Notes: generated by a model from the sequence alone, not told the origin. A DNA stretch of 64,000 nt from Roseibium sp. MMSF_3412 (GCF_030733265.1 NZ_JASHJI010000009.1:162531-226530); one strand, 5' to 3'. Positions 36,601 to 46,454 are shown, counted from the first letter of the stretch. Numbers and translations: made by a program.

Positions 36601-37860
36601 TCACACAAACGCTGTCGACAAAATCGGGAAATAACTCAAGAGAATAAGTACTCCCGTCACCGCGAACAGAAAATACCAGAGAGATCTGAGGATCGCACTC
36701 GGTGTTGTTCCGCTCATGGAAGAGGCAATGTACAGCCCGATGCCGACAGGCGGCGTCAACAGTCCGAGCACAAGGTTCAGACAGACGACCACCCCGAACT
36801 GGTATGGGCTGATGTCATAGGAACCCGTGGCGATCGGCAGGAGAATGGGCGTGATCAGGATGATCGCCGCGATACCGTCGATCACCATGCCAACCAGCAA
36901 CAGCGCAATGTTGACGATCAGCAGAAAGGTGAAAGGGTCTGATGTAATCGACGTTATCAGGCCAGCCAGTTTCTGCGGAAGTTCTTCGTAGATGATCACC
37001 CAGCCAAAAACGCTGGCAGCGGCAATCATGAACAGGATCATCGATGCGTTGACGGCTGTCCGCTTGAACATCTCGCCAAGTTTGGAGGGCTCAAGTTCCC
37101 TGTAGAACAGCCACCCGACGATGAAGGCGATCAGCGACGCTATCGCTGCCGACTCAGTGGGGGTTGCAATACCAAAGAGGATACCGCCGATAATCGCGAG
37201 CGGGATCAACAGCGCCGGAAGGGCACCCAAAACGGCGTTCAGGATATCGCGTCCGCCCATCCAGTTTCCTTTGGGAAACTGTTGCCGCCAGCCTATGAAC
37301 GTAATCACCAGCGCAAATGTTGCCGAGAGGATCAGGCCCGGCACGATCCCGGCGATGAACATCTCTCCAATCGGGATTTGTGCCAGAACACCGAAAATGA
37401 CGAACATCATGGATGGCGGGATCACCGGAGCCAGCAAACCACCGGCTGCCGTCGTTGCTGCGGCAAAGCCCCTGTCATATCCCTCCTCCTCCATCGCCGG
37501 CACCATCGCACGCGACATGACAGCGATTTGTGCGGTCGCAGAACCGATGATCGCCGCCATGAACATGTTTGCAAGCAGGTTTATGTAAGCCAGCCCGCCG
37601 CGAAACCCGCCGACAAACACCCGTGCCAGGACAATGAGCCGACGGGTCATCCCGCCTTCGTTCATCAACTCGCCGGTCAACATGAACAAGGGTATGGCGA
37701 GCAGGCCGTAATTCTCCAGTCCTCCGAACATCTTCTGAGCGAAACTATCGTAGAGAACGGTGTTGCCGCTCTCCCAGATGTACCAGATCGCAGTAACACC
37801 GAGCACAATCGCGACTGGAACGGAAAGCAACAACGCCGCCAGAAAAACAACAGTGCTCAT
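36601..37860 (-). CDS. dctM: TRAP transporter large permease subunit DctM
   Basis: 419-residue membrane protein with about 12 hydrophobic segments. The ATG at 37860 gives the standard N terminus STVVFLAALLLSVPVAIVLG; a longer frame to 38082 lies over dctQ and is rejected. Family segments include LLAIPLFMLTGELMNEGGMT and a C-terminal LNLVLGLLTPPVGIGLYIASS. It drives sodium-coupled uptake of a substrate delivered by DctP. The start overlaps the dctQ stop (ATGA), so translation is coupled. Confidence 0.95.
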   Translation of the reverse strand: MSTVVFLAALLLSVPVAIVLGVTAIWYIWESGNTVLYDSFAQKMFGGLENYGLLAIPLFMLTGELMNEGGMTRRLIVLARVFVGGFRGGLAYINLLANMFMAAIIGSATAQIAVMSRAMVPAMEEEGYDRGFAAATTAAGGLLAPVIPPSMMFVIFGVLAQIPIGEMFIAGIVPGLILSATFALVITFIGWRQQFPKGNWMGGRDILNAVLGALPALLIPLAIIGGILFGIATPTESAAIASLIAFIVGWLFYRELEPSKLGEMFKRTAVNASMILFMIAAASVFGWVIIYEELPQKLAGLITSITSDPFTFLLIVNIALLLVGMVIDGIAAIILITPILLPIATGSYDISPYQFGVVVCLNLVLGLLTPPVGIGLYIASSMSGTTPSAILRSLWYFLFAVTGVLILLSYFPILSTAFV

Positions 37861-38390
37861 CTGCTGCGCCCCTTTGCGTACTTCCCAAGAAGGTTGGCGG
37901 TCGAATGGAGTGTTGCCCCAAGCGCAAAAAGCCACATCACCAGCCAGAACAGATATTTCGGAAATCCAAGCGTCGACGTCGGCTCGGCGTAGATGAAGTT
38001 GAAGGTTTTGCCCTGAAAGGCCTGGATCTCGAAGCCGGCCGTTGCCAATTCCAGCGGCAGAAACCACCGCCAGCACAGCCAAAGCATGGCAAGGGAAAAC
38101 AGAAACACGACACAGTCAACGCTCTTGACGATCAGCCGTTTGATACGTTCCGGCACGGCGTCTGCAAGAACCGTAATCGAAACGGAACTGCGATAATGCA
38201 ACGCTGCCGACGCGCCGAGGAATGTCATCCAGACCATGGCGTAGATAGCCAGTTCGTCCACCCAGAACAGGGCACTTCCGGCAGTCCGGGTCACGACGTT
38301 CAGCAGGATCAACAAGGTGACAAGCACGGCCATGATGGCAGCGCCCCAGATTTCCAGCCGCGCCCAAAACGCCGACAGCTGATGCAGCAT
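37857..38390 (-). CDS. dctQ: TRAP transporter small permease subunit DctQ
   Basis: 177 residues from the ATG at 38390, four membrane segments (GAAIMAVLVTLLILLNVVTR, ELAIYAMVWMTFLGASAAL, VFLFSLAMLWLCWRWF, FWLVMWLFALGATLHS). The WVDELAIYAMVWMTFLGAS block is typical of DctQ. It lies downstream of dctP with a terminator-like hairpin between them and overlaps dctM by four bases. Confidence 0.93.
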   Translation of the reverse strand: MLHQLSAFWARLEIWGAAIMAVLVTLLILLNVVTRTAGSALFWVDELAIYAMVWMTFLGASAALHYRSSVSITVLADAVPERIKRLIVKSVDCVVFLFSLAMLWLCWRWFLPLELATAGFEIQAFQGKTFNFIYAEPTSTLGFPKYLFWLVMWLFALGATLHSTANLLGKYAKGRSR

Positions 38391-38409
38391 CACGATTTCC
38401 CCATGAAAA

Positions 38410-38433
38410 ATGGCGCGGTTTGAACCGCGCCAT
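38410..38433 (-). terminator. Intercistronic hairpin/terminator between dctP and dctQM
   Basis: ATGGCGCGGTT-TG-AACCGCGCCAT, an 11-base nearly uninterrupted inverted repeat, followed on the minus strand by TTTTTC. It lies just after the dctP stop (38454) and before the dctQ start (38390). The likely effect is partial termination, or 3'-end protection of a dctP mRNA, giving more binding protein than permease, as known for other binding-protein transport operons. Confidence 0.7.
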
Positions 38434-38453
38434 CTCACTTTTGACCCAAGTCC

Positions 38454-40015
<1,562 letters not shown>

Positions 40016-40068
40016 TCAAAATCCTCGGCGGTTTTGCTCATAACCGCAAAGAAATTATCAGCATGTAG

Positions 40069-40080
40069 GTATCCGAATAC
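40069..40080. promoter_or_regulatory. Imperfect palindrome in the dioxygenase promoter region
   Basis: GTATCCGAATAC, an inverted repeat matching at 10 of 12 positions, 72-83 bases upstream of the dioxygenase ATG. Its minus-strand half-site GTATTCG also appears twice upstream of the aldehyde dehydrogenase (42936 and 42957). Candidate binding site of the local LysR regulator or another shared regulator. Confidence 0.3.
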
Positions 40081-40098
40081 ATTATAGCTGCATCCAGG

Positions 40099-41052
40099 TC
40101 AGAGCTTGAGACCGCACTCATGGAAACCGTTGCGGACGAGTTGTTTTTCAGCTTCGTTCAGTTCCAGCATCGGCGGCCGAACACGCCCGCCCGTCTGGCC
40201 CAGGAGTTCTTGCCAGTACTTGCCGAACGCGGTCGGTTTGCCCGGCGGCCGCGTCCGTTTTATTGCATCACGAACCGGGTTAAGGCTGTCAAAGACCCGC
40301 CTCGCCTCGTCCGCCTTTCCGGCTAAAGCAAGCTGCGTGTATTCGTTCATCCGCTGATCGTTTTTGCTCTGCAGAAGGTAGGGTGGCGAAGAACACAGAT
40401 AGAGTTTCCAGTTCAATTCCAGGATATTGTCCAGCCACTCGTGTTCGGCAGATGTCGAAACCTGAATTTTGTCGCCGACCATGTAGGTCAGTTTCACATA
40501 CATCTCGCGTGGTACGGAGTATTTGATGGCGACTATATTGGGCAGTTCGGCGATGCGCGCGCATTCCTCCGGCTGCATCAGATACCCGCTGTCAGGGTGG
40601 CTCCACATCGCAATGCCGATATCAAGCTCGTCGCAGAAACGCTTGTAATACTGGTAGAGCACTTCGCTGCGGTCGTGAACGAAACTCAGGACAGGCGCGT
40701 GCAGGACGATGAAGTCCGCTCCGCAGACTTGCGCATGACGCGCCAATTCAAGCGCCGTCTCCATGTTTTGATCGGATACGGAGACGATGACGCCCGCCTT
40801 GCCGTCGCATTCGTCAACGGCAATCTCGAAATTGCGTTTCCGTTCCTCAAGGCTCATGGAAAAGAATTCGCCCTGCTTGCCGGCGATGAACAGGCCCTGG
40901 ATGTTCAGATCATCAATCCAGTGGCGGATGTTCGAACGCAGGCCAGCCTCGTTCATCGACAGGTCTTCGTTGAACGGATTGAGAGCGGCGGCCCAAATTC
41001 CGGTCATGTTTTCACGGGCATATGCTTTGGCTTCTTGTTTTGTGTATTTCAT
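40099..41052 (-). CDS. Dihydrodipicolinate synthase/aldolase superfamily protein (DapA-like, function unknown)
   Basis: 317 residues from the ATG at 41052. The TIM-barrel signatures are GIWAAALNPFNEDLSMNEAG, GLFIAGKQGEFFSMSLEERK (the GxxGE loop) and a Schiff-base lysine in NIVAIKYSVPREM. The usual catalytic tyrosine region of true DapA (PYYN) is replaced by VLHAPVLSFVHDR, so it is not lysine-pathway DapA. It could be a pyruvate-releasing aldolase, a hydratase-aldolase, or a related lyase. It is upstream of the dioxygenase on the same strand, and divergent from the aspartate-dehydrogenase gene. Confidence 0.88.
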   Translation of the reverse strand: MKYTKQEAKAYARENMTGIWAAALNPFNEDLSMNEAGLRSNIRHWIDDLNIQGLFIAGKQGEFFSMSLEERKRNFEIAVDECDGKAGVIVSVSDQNMETALELARHAQVCGADFIVLHAPVLSFVHDRSEVLYQYYKRFCDELDIGIAMWSHPDSGYLMQPEECARIAELPNIVAIKYSVPREMYVKLTYMVGDKIQVSTSAEHEWLDNILELNWKLYLCSSPPYLLQSKNDQRMNEYTQLALAGKADEARRVFDSLNPVRDAIKRTRPPGKPTAFGKYWQELLGQTGGRVRPPMLELNEAEKQLVRNGFHECGLKL

Positions 41053-41140
41053 CCGCTTTTGCTCTTTGGTAGTCGCCTCGGAGAGATGCCACAGAAAGCC
41101 AAATACGTGCGCGGCATCCAACCGGGAAGCAAAGAACTGG

Positions 41141-41165
41141 ATATCAGAAAAAGCTATATCAGAAA
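41141..41165. promoter_or_regulatory. Direct repeat ATATCAGAAA in divergent promoter region
   Basis: Two identical copies of ATATCAGAAA at 41141-41150 and 41156-41165, 15 bases apart, in the 156-base gap between the divergent DapA-like gene and the aspartate-dehydrogenase-like gene. Position and repetition suggest a regulator-binding site for one or both promoters. The regulator is unknown; the LysR gene encoded just downstream is the obvious candidate. Confidence 0.35.
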
Positions 41166-41208
41166 GTTGTCAGTTTAGCTTTTGCCATGTTCGCGCTATG
41201 CCAGTGTC

Positions 41209-41982
41209 ATGAAGATCGCATTGATCGGCAAAGGCGCGATTGCCCAATATGTTGAAGACGCCCTGGCAGCGCGCGGCCACAGCGTCAACGCCGTTCTGGT
41301 GAGACCGGAGGCTGTCGGTGGCGCTTCCGGCCATTTTGTGGGGTCGGTGGCGGAACTCCCCATGGACACCGCGTTCGTCATCGACTGTGCAGGACATGAG
41401 GCGCTTGCAACCCATGGCCCGAATATTCTGTCCCGCGGGTTCAGCCTGATCACCGTTTCCATCGGGGCTTTGGCAGACAGGCAGGTCGCCGAGCGCCTGG
41501 AAAGGTCTGCCCGTGAAAAAGGCGCCACGCTCTACCTTGCAAGCGGCGCCGTCGGTGCGCTGGATTGCCTTCGTGCAGCCGCGGTCGGCAAGCTGACATC
41601 TGTTCGCTATGTCGGACGCAAGCCGCCGCAGGGCTGGCGGGGGTCTCCGGCAGCCGATCGGCTGGACCTTGAAAACCTGACCGGTGCGGCCACGCACTTC
41701 GAAGGCACGGCCCGGCAGGCAGCCCTTGCGTATCCGAAGAATGCCAATGTTGCAGCAGCCGTCGCTCTCGCCGGTCCGGGTTTCGATGAAACAGAGGTAC
41801 GCCTGATTGCGGATCCGGCGATCGACCGCAACATTCATGAAATCGAGGCGTCGGGTGAATTCGGTCACTTCCGCTTTGAGATTACCGGCAACACGCTGCC
41901 GGACACGCCGCGCAGCTCGGCACTCGCGGCAATGAGCGTCTTGGCCAAGCTTGAGCAAATCACGCAACCGGTGTCGATATAG
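41209..41982 (+). CDS. nadX: Aspartate dehydrogenase-like oxidoreductase (NadX family)
   Basis: 257 residues from the ATG at 41209 (an in-frame TTG at 41182 is less likely). The Rossmann loop is ALIGKGAIAQYV; the family catalytic/substrate segment AYPKNANVAAAVALAGPGF and ending HFRFEITGNTLPDTPRSSAL are typical of L-aspartate dehydrogenase. In NAD synthesis such enzymes make iminoaspartate; in catabolic clusters they are thought to act on aspartate or related amino acids. Here no nadA or nadC is adjacent, and the setting is catabolic, so its substrate is open. One base separates it from the LysR gene. Confidence 0.85.
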   Translation: MKIALIGKGAIAQYVEDALAARGHSVNAVLVRPEAVGGASGHFVGSVAELPMDTAFVIDCAGHEALATHGPNILSRGFSLITVSIGALADRQVAERLERSAREKGATLYLASGAVGALDCLRAAAVGKLTSVRYVGRKPPQGWRGSPAADRLDLENLTGAATHFEGTARQAALAYPKNANVAAAVALAGPGFDETEVRLIADPAIDRNIHEIEASGEFGHFRFEITGNTLPDTPRSSALAAMSVLAKLEQITQPVSI

Positions 41983-41983
41983 G

Positions 41984-42928
41984 ATGACAGGTCGCCACTC
42001 CCGCATTGTTGATCGTGCCCTGACCCGCCTGAAGCTCCGTCAGTTGCGGCTGCTTGTAGCGGTCGGCACGCATGGAAACATCCAGAACGCGGCTCAGGAA
42101 CTCGGCATATCGCAACCCGCGGCGACGAAAATGATCCAGGACCTGGAGCTGGACTTTGAGGTCAGGCTTTTCAGCCGGACCAACAGAGGCGTCGTCCCCA
42201 CCGTTTTCGGAGAGACACTGATACGGCACGGCAAGCTGATATTCGCTCAGGTGTCCAATGCCGCTCAGGAACTCGACGATCTGAACGAAGGCAATTCCGG
42301 CCGCGTGGTCGTTGGCACCTTGTTGGCAGCATCGACCAGCCTGATTCCCGCCGCGATCGAGATCTTGCTCGCGGACCGGCCAAATGTCGCCGTGAAGGTA
42401 AGCGAAGGGACAAACGAGGTTCTGATGCCCGGGCTGCTGTCGGGTGAAATCGATATGGTGGTCGGCAGGTTGCCGTCGCACCGCCATCGCGACAAGATCC
42501 GGCAGGAAAAACTGTTCGAGGACCGCATCCTGGCGATTTGCGGTACGCAGCATCCGCTGGCAGACAGGAAAAATATCGCTTTTGCGCAAACCAAGCCGTT
42601 CGGCTGGATATTGCCGCCGCTGGAAACCACCCTGCGCCGGCAGGCGGACCAGTTTTTCGTGGGACAGCAGCAATACGTGCCGCCGGTCATGATCGAGTCG
42701 GTTTCCTATCTCACGAACAGGTCCTTGTTGCAGAAGCGGAACCTGATAGGCCTGATGCCGGCAGAGGTCGTGTCTGAGGACATCGCCAAGGGGAACCTGA
42801 GCCAGTTGGACTGGACCGTCCCCTTCGGACAGGGACCGATCGGTGTTTCCCTGCGAGCGAACGACGATCTTTCACCCGCAGGCCGGGCTTTCAAGGCCGC
42901 CTTGCATGCGGCGAGCGCCGCACGATGA
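41984..42928 (+). CDS. LysR-family transcriptional regulator
   Basis: 314 residues from the ATG at 41984, one base after the previous stop, so translation is probably coupled. The N-terminal winged helix has LRLLVAVGTHGNIQNAAQEL and ISQPAATKMIQDLE, then RLFSRTNRGVVPTVFG. The effector domain (GRVVVGTLLAASTSLIPAAI onward) and sequence style resemble the GbpR/PcaQ branch that controls aromatic and sugar catabolism. It likely regulates the surrounding island; the effector is unknown. Confidence 0.92.
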   Translation: MTGRHSRIVDRALTRLKLRQLRLLVAVGTHGNIQNAAQELGISQPAATKMIQDLELDFEVRLFSRTNRGVVPTVFGETLIRHGKLIFAQVSNAAQELDDLNEGNSGRVVVGTLLAASTSLIPAAIEILLADRPNVAVKVSEGTNEVLMPGLLSGEIDMVVGRLPSHRHRDKIRQEKLFEDRILAICGTQHPLADRKNIAFAQTKPFGWILPPLETTLRRQADQFFVGQQQYVPPVMIESVSYLTNRSLLQKRNLIGLMPAEVVSEDIAKGNLSQLDWTVPFGQGPIGVSLRANDDLSPAGRAFKAALHAASAAR

Positions 42929-42935
42929 GGCCCTG

Positions 42936-42963
42936 GTATTCGCCAATGCGATATCTGTATTCG
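42936..42963. promoter_or_regulatory. Repeated GTATTCG half-sites upstream of the aldehyde dehydrogenase
   Basis: GTATTCG occurs at 42936-42942 and 42957-42963, spaced 21 bases, about two helical turns, with similar flanks (CCAAT in both). The same heptamer is in the dioxygenase promoter (40074-40080, minus). The sites are 70-96 bases upstream of the aldehyde dehydrogenase start. Suggestive of a common regulator; a 7-base match alone is weak. Confidence 0.3.
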
Positions 42964-43031
42964 ACCAATTTACTTGAAACGATGCCGCGCAATACGTGAT
43001 CACAAACAACAGAGACTGAGGAGCCCGGCAT

Positions 43032-44462
43032 ATGTACCCAGAGTTAAAGCTTTTTGTCGCAGGCGAATGGCGCACGACCGGTTCCGACATGCCCGTTGTA
43101 AATCCCGCCAACGAAGACGAACTGGGACGCCTGCCTTGTGCGTCTGCCAAGGACCTTGACGACGCACTTGAAGCCGCAGTGAAGGGGTTCAGGATCTGGC
43201 GCAAAACGTCTCCCCGGGAGCGTTCCGACACGATCCTGCGTGCCGCCGCTCTTTTGCGGGAAAGACAGGAGGCAATTGCCCGTTCGATCACGCTGGAGCA
43301 CGGAAAACCCTTGAAGCAGGCCCGCCTTGAGGTCATTCGGGGAGCTGAGTTTTTCGAATGGGATGCCGGCGAGGCAATGCGGACTTACGGGCGTATCATT
43401 CCCGCCGCGCCAGGTCACAAATTTGCGGTTCATCACCAGCCGCTTGGCGTCGTCGCCGCCTTTTCGCCGTGGAACTTTCCTATGAGCCAGCCGGCGCGCA
43501 AGATCGCCGGCGCGCTTGCCTCGGGGTGCTCGATTATCCTGAAGGCAGCAGAAGAAACACCAGCAGGTGCATTGCATATTGCCAAGGCTTTCGAGGATGC
43601 CGGTCTGCCGGCAGGTGTGCTGAACCTCGTATTCGGCCGGCCATCCGAGATTTCCGGCTACCTGATCCCGCAGGATGCGGTTCGGCTGGTGGCCTTTACC
43701 GGATCGACCTCTGTCGGCCGCCATCTGACCACACTCGCGTCCCAGCACATGACGCCCGTTCTGATGGAACTGGGTGGCCACGCGCCGGTGATTGTCTGCG
43801 AAGACACTGCGATCGATGAAGCCGCAGAGGCCGGCGCGATACGCAAGATGCGAAACGCCGGCCAGGTCTGCACGTCGCCCACACGCTTTTTCGCACATGA
43901 ACGGATTTTCGAACGATATGCCGAAAAGTTCGTCGAACGCGCTGCGGCGACCGTGGTTGGTAACGGTATGGATGACGCTGTGGAGATGGGTCCGCTGGCG
44001 AACGAAAGACGGGTTCCGGCGCTGACCGATCTGGTTGAAGATGCGCGCGCCAAAGGGGCCATTGTGGCCACTGGCGGGGCAAGGCAAACCGACCGCGGCT
44101 ACTTTTTCCAGCCGACCGTGCTCCTGAACGTGCCAGACAACGCACGCATCATGCGGGAAGAACCCTTCGGTCCGGTGGCGGTCGTCAACCCGGTCTCTTC
44201 ACTCGACGAAGCCATTCACGAGGCAAATTCGGTTCCGTTCGGTCTTGCCGGATATGCCTTCACCAACCGGGCCGATTACATTGACCGCCTTATCGACGAG
44301 GTTGAAGTCGGCAACCTGTCGATCAACACGCTTGAGGCATCCATGCCCGAAACCCCGTTTGGAGGCGTCAAATCCAGCGGCTACGGGCGTGAGGGCGGAT
44401 CCGAAGGCCTGGAAAACTACATGACAGTCAAACACGTCTGGCACTCGACTCACATCAGTTGA
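43032..44462 (+). CDS. NAD(P)-dependent aldehyde dehydrogenase (succinate-semialdehyde dehydrogenase-like)
   Basis: 476 residues, full length. Motifs: AFSPWNFPMSQPARKIAGAL, FTGSTSVGRHL (cofactor site), the catalytic base in LMELGGHAPVI, nucleophile in RNAGQVCTSPTRFF, and C-terminal EEPFGPVAVVNPV and TPFGGVKSSGYGREGG. It is closest in style to the GabD/SSADH group. In a 3-hydroxyanthranilate route it could oxidise 2-aminomuconate semialdehyde, but it could equally act on the aldehyde made by the DapA-like lyase. It has its own upstream region of 103 bases after the LysR gene. Confidence 0.92.
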   Translation: MYPELKLFVAGEWRTTGSDMPVVNPANEDELGRLPCASAKDLDDALEAAVKGFRIWRKTSPRERSDTILRAAALLRERQEAIARSITLEHGKPLKQARLEVIRGAEFFEWDAGEAMRTYGRIIPAAPGHKFAVHHQPLGVVAAFSPWNFPMSQPARKIAGALASGCSIILKAAEETPAGALHIAKAFEDAGLPAGVLNLVFGRPSEISGYLIPQDAVRLVAFTGSTSVGRHLTTLASQHMTPVLMELGGHAPVIVCEDTAIDEAAEAGAIRKMRNAGQVCTSPTRFFAHERIFERYAEKFVERAAATVVGNGMDDAVEMGPLANERRVPALTDLVEDARAKGAIVATGGARQTDRGYFFQPTVLLNVPDNARIMREEPFGPVAVVNPVSSLDEAIHEANSVPFGLAGYAFTNRADYIDRLIDEVEVGNLSINTLEASMPETPFGGVKSSGYGREGGSEGLENYMTVKHVWHSTHIS

Positions 44463-44664
44463 AGCGCCGAAGAGATCTCTGCCCGTTCGACGGAACCGCG
44501 CATTTCGAAGGATCGAACCGCCGCGACACCGAAGTTCACTTCAAGCAAACAGGACCGAACTTCCTTCTGGCACTGGCCGCAGATGACCTGTAATGCTGCC
44601 ATGCTCTCGCAAGACTTGTGCGTAATAAACGAGACGGCAATTAGCACAGAGGAAGACAGCCCGG
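44463..44664. other. Short non-coding gap after the aldehyde dehydrogenase
   Basis: 202 bases. A minus-strand frame (44450-44647, 65 codons, with a CGQC motif) spans it but lacks a ribosome-binding site and overlaps the dehydrogenase end; I do not call it a gene. No clear terminator was identified. Confidence 0.3.
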
Positions 44665-44934
44665 ATGAAGGTTCCGATCCCGGAAGAACCGACCCACATG
44701 GTCACAGCAATCGTCGCCTATGCCGGTATCGCAAAGCGGCTTCACGTCGAACTTGAAAAGCGCGCGGCGGAAACCGGCATCGATCTCGATGCCATCAGGT
44801 CTGACCTGCTGCAGGAAGCCAAGAAGGCGATCCCGCATGGAGACTTCGCCAAGGACGAAATCGGTGTCTACAAAACCATGTTTCAGGCCATCGAAACGAT
44901 ATTCGACCCGGTAGACCCGAATGCTGGTGCTTAA
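44665..44934 (+). CDS. Small uncharacterised protein (89 residues)
   Basis: Not recognised. The ATG at 44665 has GAGGA about 11 bases upstream. The protein is soluble, helical and acidic (HVELEKRAAETGIDLDAIRS, then AKDEIGVYKTMFQAIETIFD). It lies alone on the plus strand between the aldehyde dehydrogenase and the glutathione peroxidase gene, 89 bases before the latter. No partner suggests a role. Confidence 0.65.
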   Translation: MKVPIPEEPTHMVTAIVAYAGIAKRLHVELEKRAAETGIDLDAIRSDLLQEAKKAIPHGDFAKDEIGVYKTMFQAIETIFDPVDPNAGA

Positions 44935-45023
44935 TAAACGCAGGCACATTGCATTTGCCACGAACGTGTGAACCGAACGCGCTCCGGGCTGCGTAATAAA
45001 AGCAGCTGACAGGAGACGACACC

Positions 45024-45596
45024 ATGCCCCGGATCGGAAACATTCTGAACCTCGTTGCTGGCGCAACCGTTGCCGCGACGGCGAGTGCGATCGAGGTCTC
45101 AGCTGACCAGAGCAACGGAAGTGCCCTGCAGTTTTCCTTTGAGATGCCTGATGGCAGCGCACTGCCACTCGACCAGTTTTCGGGAAGACCGGTCCTTGTC
45201 GTGAATACGGCAACGAAATGCGGTTTCAGCAAACAGATTGCCGGCCTGCAAGAGTTGCATGAGCGCTATTCATCGCGCGGACTGGTGGTGATCGCGGTGC
45301 CGTCAAACGATTTCGGCAATCAGGAGCCTCTGGAGAGCACTGAGATTGCCGGGTTCTGTGAAGCCAAGTACGGCGCGAAATACCTGATGACCGCAAAGAC
45401 GCAGGTAAAGGGAGACCTTGCCCACCCTTTCTACCGGTGGGCGGCGGAGACGCTCGGGTCAGCTGCCCGCCCCTACTGGAATTTTCACAAGTACCTGATC
45501 GGGCCGGACGGATCGATCGTCGCCTGGTTCTCAACGCCCACGAAACCGACGTCTTCAAAGATCATCAAGGCGATTGAGGCACAGCTGGGGAGCTGA
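45024..45596 (+). CDS. Glutathione peroxidase (cysteine type), possibly exported
   Basis: 190 residues, longer than the usual ~160 because of about 30 extra N-terminal residues with a hydrophobic, alanine-rich stretch (ILNLVAGATVAATASAIEVSA) that may be a signal peptide. The active-site motifs are VNTATKCGFSKQ (peroxidatic Cys replacing selenocysteine), VPSNDFGNQEP with the catalytic Gln/Asn environment, and the WNFHKYLIGPDG motif with the Trp and Asn of the tetrad. Such enzymes reduce hydroperoxides, often with thioredoxin. AGGAG precedes the ATG. Confidence 0.92.
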   Translation: MPRIGNILNLVAGATVAATASAIEVSADQSNGSALQFSFEMPDGSALPLDQFSGRPVLVVNTATKCGFSKQIAGLQELHERYSSRGLVVIAVPSNDFGNQEPLESTEIAGFCEAKYGAKYLMTAKTQVKGDLAHPFYRWAAETLGSAARPYWNFHKYLIGPDGSIVAWFSTPTKPTSSKIIKAIEAQLGS

Positions 45597-45598
45597 TC

Positions 45599-46003
45599 CT
45601 AGGTGCTGGACCTTGCGGGCGCTGCAGAAGGCTGAAGACTCGCCTGGCAATGGGCATGGCGATTAAAGCGCTGGTCGGCGAATTTCCGGTAAGCGAAAGC
45701 AACGCCGCGATAGATACCCGGCAAGGTGGCCAGCATTGCGAGCAGCCGCCAGCCTCTGAACTGCCGCCAGATCACCAGAAAAGCATCCAGACCGGTCTGT
45801 ATTGCGCCGTCATCATCGCGCACGCGGAGATAAAGCAGAGCATCGGACTGGCTCATCCCGGTGCCCTGAAGCAACTCCGGATGGGTGGCAATGTCATTCC
45901 AGACAATGCTGGTTTTCGGTGTCAGCCGCTTGTAGTAGCCGATCTCCCGTGAACAGAGCCCGCATTTGCCGTCGTAGTAAACTTCGATCAACGATCTCAC
46001 CAA
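45599..46003 (-). CDS. DCC-family thiol-disulfide oxidoreductase-like protein (DUF393)
   Basis: 134 residues. The N-terminal YYDGKCGLCSREIGYYKR carries the DxxCxxC motif that defines the family, followed by SQSDALLYLRV and the GLDAFLVIWRQF and GWRLLAMLATLPGIYR helices. Biochemical function is not established; redox activity is inferred from the CxxC. It converges on the glutathione peroxidase with a two-base gap, so a redox-related pairing is conceivable. Confidence 0.88.
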   Translation of the reverse strand: MVRSLIEVYYDGKCGLCSREIGYYKRLTPKTSIVWNDIATHPELLQGTGMSQSDALLYLRVRDDDGAIQTGLDAFLVIWRQFRGWRLLAMLATLPGIYRGVAFAYRKFADQRFNRHAHCQASLQPSAAPARSST

Positions 46004-46101
46004 TCAGAAAGAACCATTTGGAGTGATCTACGGGAAAGGCGAGGAATTGGATTGCTCCGACCGAGCCACGAACAAAGTCCCGTTCAGGAAAAAGGAAATC
46101 C

Positions 46102-46431
46102 TCACAGCGTTTTGTCTTGGTGTGCGGATTGGCAGCTTCCCTCGCACAGGATGCACAATCTCCCGCTTTTCGGACAACGTCGCGGTCCGTCTCCTTTCAG
46201 AATCCTCGTGAAAAGCCGAGGCCAAAACTTCACGTCGTCCCAAATGAAAGCGACAAACACCGCCAGCAAGACAGTTCCGCCCAAGTATTCCCCTATTGGT
46301 TCAGGCAAGGTGAGCAAAAGCAAAACTGCGACAACCGCGAAAGGCACTTGAACAAGCAGAAATCGCCTGCCAGGTGAAAGCGCCGTATATTTGTTCACCA
46401 ACCGAACGGGCAATCTCACCTGGTTTCGCAC
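46102..46431 (-). CDS. Possible small membrane protein downstream of the RND pump
   Basis: 109 residues from a GTG at 46431. Two hydrophobic segments (FLLVQVPFAVVAVLLLLTLP and GEYLGGTVLLAVFVAFIWDD) separated by a short loop, and a basic, Cys-containing C terminus. It begins 23 bases after the RND permease stop on the same strand. No family recognised. Base composition is less GC-rich than its neighbours and the start is not marked by a strong ribosome-binding site, so it may be spurious. Confidence 0.45.
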   Translation of the reverse strand: MRNQVRLPVRLVNKYTALSPGRRFLLVQVPFAVVAVLLLLTLPEPIGEYLGGTVLLAVFVAFIWDDVKFWPRLFTRILKGDGPRRCPKSGRLCILCEGSCQSAHQDKTL

Positions 46432-46454
46432 TTTTCAGCCATCCTGAGGTCTCT

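Noticed and set aside
37861..38082. N-terminal extension of dctM
   Set aside because: Would lie inside dctQ; the ATG at 37860 in the ATGA overlap gives the standard DctM N terminus.
44450..44647. 65-codon minus-strand frame with a CGQC motif
   Set aside because: Overlaps the end of the aldehyde dehydrogenase, lacks a ribosome-binding site and any recognised family.
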